64,000 nucleotides of DNA, taken from the NCBI RefSeq assembly GCF_003073045.1, contig NC_037593.1, positions 1,169,525 through 1,233,524 on the forward strand, read 5' to 3'. This document shows, one piece after another, positions 60,107 through 64,000 of the stretch (within the stretch, counting starts at the first letter, position 1; the number at the start of each line of letters is the position of its first letter). Position numbers and translations under genes: made by a program. Under the pieces are notes generated by a model. It was not told where the DNA came from and ran no database searches. It was given only the letters and a program-made list of their open reading frames with translations. This DNA comes from Pomacea canaliculata (lineage: Eukaryota; Mollusca; Gastropoda; Architaenioglossa; Ampullariidae).

Positions 60107-63100
60107 CTATAGAACCAGTTTCTTTTTTTTAGCAGATCCTGCACTGGCACCACTTCCTGGAATGCCATCAAAACCACTGCCACTAAGCACTGGAAATCGT
60201 TCTTCTCCAATCACTTCTTCTCGTTCTAGGATAAAGTTCATAAGAGCACAGGCAGCAAGGACAACAGAAGGAATTTTGTCTGGCAGCATTTCCAATAATT
60301 CCAAGCGCTGAAATGTGTTTTTAAGCAAAGTGGTGGTGCGATCTAAGGCCACCATGCTAGCAGCATGCAGGCGGTTGAAGTAAAACATTTCATCAGACAT
60401 GGGTGCACTCTGAGAAAATGGAATCCAAACATGGTTTCTGACTGGATAGTCCCGGCTTGCCAAAACCTGTTTATGGATAAGGGAAGAAAATACACAGAAT
60501 GCACCAACATGATTTGTCTTATCTGCAATACTGAAATATTTTCTTGAACTGCTTCAACTGCAATTTCCACTATAAATTGTTTTGACACTCTCACTAGCTG
60601 TCTATGACATAATGCATACTGTTCAGCTAATTACCTTTAATACATGACATCACATTATTCATGTTTCTTTCCAAGCTGGATTTAGTCTGAGAATATGTGA
60701 TAGTAGGCAGGGCAAATAAAGAGCAGAAATAAGTTTCTAACACATATGACTGACACAAGGGAATTGGGTGCTGGTGGAAGATGGCTCAGATAAAAATAAA
60801 AATCTGGTGCAAGAAAAGCAATTCTGTGCAAGATTTTACATTTATAAGAAAGCAATAATACTAAAACTGATAAGTACAAACCTGAGCATAATCAGGAAGT
60901 TTGTCTAGTAGTCCTGGAAGGTCACTCTCATGAAAAGCAGCATGTTCAGCAGTTGTACCTGGCCATCCAGCACTAACATGTAAAAAACGACGTGTACCAT
61001 CACAGACTGCTTGCAGAAGAATAGATGGTCGTCCATTAGGGTCCCTGTAGGGTGCACCCCTTTTAGCTGAGCGCAATCGCAAAGGCAAGCGACAAGCTCC
61101 AAGACACCCCATGACCCCTTGACAAAGACATGCAAAAATTAGCAAAAGTGTAAAGTTCTGTAAGCCTCTATCTAAAAATAGTGTACTTCTAGTAAATTTT
61201 ATTTTGTTTTGACAATAGCAAACACTTCATAAACTCCTTGCCTTCTTTTTATAGGTAGAGGTCATCCCTTAACCTTTTCAGGTCATTGGGGGGTGTGGTG
61301 TTAGAGACCTCACTTTTCTCGGGGCAAGTTTTAAGGGATTAAGTAGGGCGGTTTGGATGCCAGCACTCTAACCACTCGGCTATTCACTTCCCCTACTTTT
61401 TATAGCCATTCATCCATTAATGCACATGCCTGCGATCATAAAGATGAAAAGTTCTGAGTCAAAAAAAGTAATAAAAGGTTTCTTCAATGCTATGCTTTCA
61501 AGCCAATCTTTATCTTGGCACAGATGCTGTATATATCATGCTGAATAAAATGCATCTGAAAGTAAAAAGAGAACAGTAAGCAGAAATAGCATTGTAATAC
61601 TTTATGACTATTTTTCTATAATTTAACAATGCATGAAAATCTCGTGAGAAGAGGTGGGGTGGAGGAATCCATAAAGTTTTAAAACAACACAAACAAATTC
61701 TCTGCTAAGTTTGTTCAATACCTTGAAAATTATAATTTGTTTCAAATGATGCAAGGCATCGTTTAACTTCCTCCTCTGTGGATGGCCAATGAATTGTCTG
61801 AGGCATTAAGTGCTCCACAATGGCTGTACTGAACAGGTGGACTGCACCATGAAAGGTGCCTATGCTCCAGTCAAAGCGCTTCACCAACTGCTTCATGCTT
61901 TCTCGTCCTGCCAGCCACCATAACACTCCCATCAGCTTGGAGTAGGGGCTAACTGTCCTCCCTGCTACTTTGAAACCCACCACCTCACAGAGCTCCTGGA
62001 TCAAAAGAATCTTTGATAGCTTAATAAATCTTTAAAATCCATTACATTAAGACAGTTAAATTAACAAATGAAATGTAACTGTTTTCATGGAATAAATGTT
62101 TGTTATCTTAAACAGTCAGCTCAAAAATCACTAAAGAGAAAAAAAATGCTTAGTTGACCCCACCCACCCCCCAAAAAAAAACAACAACAAAAAAGCACAG
62201 CTAAGGCCTATAGTGTGGAAGTCACCTAAAGATACTTGAATCTCACTTGTGGTATGACATAAAGAATGAGAATACTTTCATTTATTGCACTTTGTACAAT
62301 ACCTTTTCCCTCACTTTCTGAGATAAATATACAAGTACATGTAAAATTTTTAATAACAGGTACAGATAAATGAAAATCAGAGAAATTCATAAAACAACAG
62401 CTTGCATTTTGTTGCTATTATTTTAAAGTAGTGGGATCCCTGATAATTAAAATATTTATATTCCTAAGAAAAGGATAAATATTCCCATGTCAAAAAAAAA
62501 TAAACACCATAGTAGATTGGGTTCAAGAAAGATTTTTAATCTGCACTGCAATTTCAAGCTGTTTTCATCAGTCATTCATTGGGAAGTTTTAAAAAAAAAT
62601 AAAAGTCAGACTGCAGAACCAGTATAAACTTATCTTTTTCCTTTCTATGCTGGTTCTATAGTCTGTCTGTCCATGATAGGAATAGTCTGAACAGTATTGT
62701 CCATATCTGTTCCTGAGTAATACAGGTATCAAGCAGAGAATTGGCTTCCTCTTGTTATCAGTAAATTGTCAGAAAATGCTTCCAGCAATTTGTCTATACA
62801 AGAACATTTTTTAAAATATGATAAGCATAGTAAAAATGAGCAAACCTGAAATGTACTTCGTTCCATGTGAAATGAGCTCTTAAAAGATGGGTCCCTGAAG
62901 TATGGTATTTTCTCGAGCTCCTTTTGCATAATCTGTGCATCTGTAAGGCCTGCATCATCAGAATCATGGTCTTCTTGTGCTAAATCTCCGAGCTCAAAAT
63001 AACCTTCTTCAACCTCTCCTGTTCTCTTCTTGAGTTGCTTTAGCTTGCGTGGATTTTTTGATCGCCTCCACACTTTAGACTTTGGCTTTGGCTGCGCTCT

Positions 63101-63681
63101 TGGTTTTTTCTGTCTCTCCGCTGAACTTTTTTTCTTACGTGATTTTTGAACTGGTTGTCTGTAAGATACCAAACATCATCATTCAATGAAAACGGTTACA
63201 TTTCATTTGTAAAGACATGCTAATCTACCAGCATAAAAAATAGATAATACCCATTTACAGATGAAAAACAGAACAATCTTTATGTCATTAGTACGTCAAT
63301 TGTTGACATTATATTCTGCTTTTAATGCACATAATCTAAAAGACAATAAATTCCAAAAGGCTTGAATGCTCTGACTACTCCTTTTCAGAAGATTGTAAAC
63401 ATCAAGTACTTAAATACCAACCCATTTTCGTCAAGCTCAGCGACTTTGCGTTTTCTGGCAGATTTGCCACCGCCTTTACTTACTGCTCGGCGATTCACAA
63501 GAGCTCCGTATTTAATCGCTATGTGTCCGACGACCGACGACCGTATCCACGATTTCTTTGCAAGGTACTCAGCCTCTTTGTAGACTTGATTCCTATGGGT
63601 CTTATTGTCGGGATCATCTGCAAACTCTCCAAGGATAATGCCTATGGTTTCTGCTAGTAGAGAACATGCCTCTCGATTCAT
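60107..63681 (-). CDS. Domesticated PIF/Harbinger transposase-derived (HARBI1-like) protein
   Basis: Five coding exons on the minus strand: 63422-63681, 62846-63158, 61722-61995, 60882-61117, 60107-60466. They join in phase to 480 aa. Residues 1-150 are a host-like N-terminal extension with a strongly basic stretch (SARKRKVAEL, KKPRAQPKPKSKVWRRSKNP), probably a nuclear signal, followed by an acidic patch. From about residue 170 the protein follows the Harbinger/DDE_Tnp_4 layout: IPYFRDPSFKSSFHMERSTF, then a helix-turn-helix-like VSPYSKLMGVLWWLAGRES, HWPS, GCLGACRLPL (family GCIDGTHIPI), GWPGTTAEHAAF (family WPGS.HD), DYPVRNHVWIPF, ALDRTTTLLKNTF (family VIEKTF) and VVLAACALMNFIL. The catalytic D, D, E positions read Gly289, Glu340 and Asp403, so nuclease activity is doubtful. 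Intact spliced structure and no terminal repeats indicate a host gene. The exon 1 donor (GTTGGT) is weak but is the only one in phase. Confidence 0.88.
60467..63421. other. Introns of the Harbinger-derived gene
   Basis: Four introns: 60467-60881 (nothing seen), 61118-61721 (carries the tRNA-SINE), 61996-62845 (AT-rich, nothing seen) and 63159-63421 (nothing seen). Confidence 0.7.
61255..61395 (-). mobile_element. tRNA-derived SINE with perfect 10-bp TSD
   Basis: On the minus strand the element reads AAGTGAATAGCCGAGTGG, then TTAGAGTGCTGGCATCCAAA; the tRNA A-box (GCCGAGTGGTTAGAGTGCTGG) occupies 61360-61380 on the plus strand as its complement. The tail reads GACCTGAAAAGGTTAAGGG. Identical flanks CTTTTTATAG (61245-61254 and 61396-61405) are the target duplication, which points to a fairly recent insertion. 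It lies in an intron of the Harbinger-derived gene. Confidence 0.9.
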
Positions 63682-63844
63682 TTGAAGAAAATTTTTAAAA
63701 ATATATGCTTAAAAGTTTAGTACGCTGTATTAAAAAAAAAATTGTACTCGACGCCTTCAATTATTCTCACTCGTCTTTAAACTTTATATGGTTCTATTCT
63801 TACACGGAGGATTTAAGATTCGTTGGCACGCAGGAACGGCCAAA
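63682..63844. promoter_or_regulatory. Bidirectional promoter, Harbinger-derived gene / TMEM97
   Basis: The two start codons diverge across only 163 bases, so transcription starts of both genes must lie here or inside the first exons. I see no TATA box and no strong named site. Confidence 0.65.
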
Positions 63845-63952
63845 ATGCGTTTCTTGGACGTCGTTTTCTTTCTGTATTTTCTGACGCATATTCCAATCGC
63901 CTTGTTGTTTGATTCTCAGGGGGTATTTCCTGAACAGTATTACCCCAAACTT
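63845..63952 (+). CDS. TMEM97: TMEM97 (sigma-2 receptor), first exon, partial
   Basis: An ATG at 63845 opens 36 codons ending at a good donor, CTT|GTACGT. The peptide (MRFLDVVFFLYFLTHIPIAL, then LFDSQGVFPEQYYPKL) aligns with the start of human TMEM97 (LLGLYFLSHIPITLFMDLQA, then VLPRELYP), including the buried Asp of the first helix (Asp23 here). TMEM97 is a four-helix EXPERA-domain protein of the endoplasmic reticulum involved in sterol handling and is the sigma-2 receptor. The rest of the gene lies past the window edge. Confidence 0.88.
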
Positions 63953-64000
63953 GTACGTCTTTTTCTAGTCTATTTAAATTTTGTGCTATTAAGCTTTTAC

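Noticed and set aside
1-64000. CRISPR arrays, bacterial operons, or prophage-like content
   Set aside because: The regular repeats present are contiguous minisatellites without spacers, and all genes are spliced animal genes.

Overview
This is a stretch of animal nuclear genome with intron-rich, GT-AG-spliced genes, introns of 0.1 to 1.2 kb, short non-autonomous transposons, LINE remnants and tRNA-derived SINEs. Protein content and repeat style suggest a mollusc, most likely a gastropod; that assignment is inference. All exon maps below were made by hand from splice signals, reading phase and recalled family sequences. I ran no search.

Layout. 1-14 kb: a relatively GC-rich, CpG- and CACGTG-rich, minisatellite-rich block. 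It carries one well supported gene, a secreted, probably GPI-anchored Cys-rich protein of about 728 aa (1992-5333, +), a 44-unit array of 28-bp repeats (7888-9112), and a weak candidate three-exon gene (11108-13830). From about 14.3 kb the DNA becomes AT-rich and gene-dense.

16.9-30 kb: a complete ABCB6-type ABC transporter with 19 coding exons, 866 aa (+). 32.5-36.1 kb: an unnamed 345-aa coiled-coil protein (+). 39-44.2 kb: GPN3 GTPase, 279 aa (-). It is head-to-head with ARPC3 (44.55-47.95 kb, +, 178 aa) across a 343-bp shared promoter with an ETS-like site. 52.07-53.86 kb: a Myb/SANT-like (trihelix) DNA-binding protein, 409 aa (+). 60.1-63.7 kb: a five-exon gene derived from a PIF/Harbinger transposase, 480 aa (-), whose catalytic positions look altered. 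It is head-to-head across 163 bp with the first exon of TMEM97 (sigma-2 receptor), which runs off the right edge.

Mobile DNA: three non-autonomous hAT-type elements with recognisable ends (27111-27383, 34777-34978, 42170-42932); a 5'-truncated RTE-like LINE with a 10-bp target duplication (55745-57103) plus two 3'-end scraps of the same kind; an old CR1/L2-like LINE fossil near 49.3-49.9 kb; and a tRNA-SINE with a perfect 10-bp target duplication (61255-61395). No operon-like pathway is present: the genes are mostly unrelated housekeeping genes. The most unusual items are the domesticated Harbinger gene, the indel-free 28-bp array and the triple NAG splice acceptor in the Myb/SANT-like gene.
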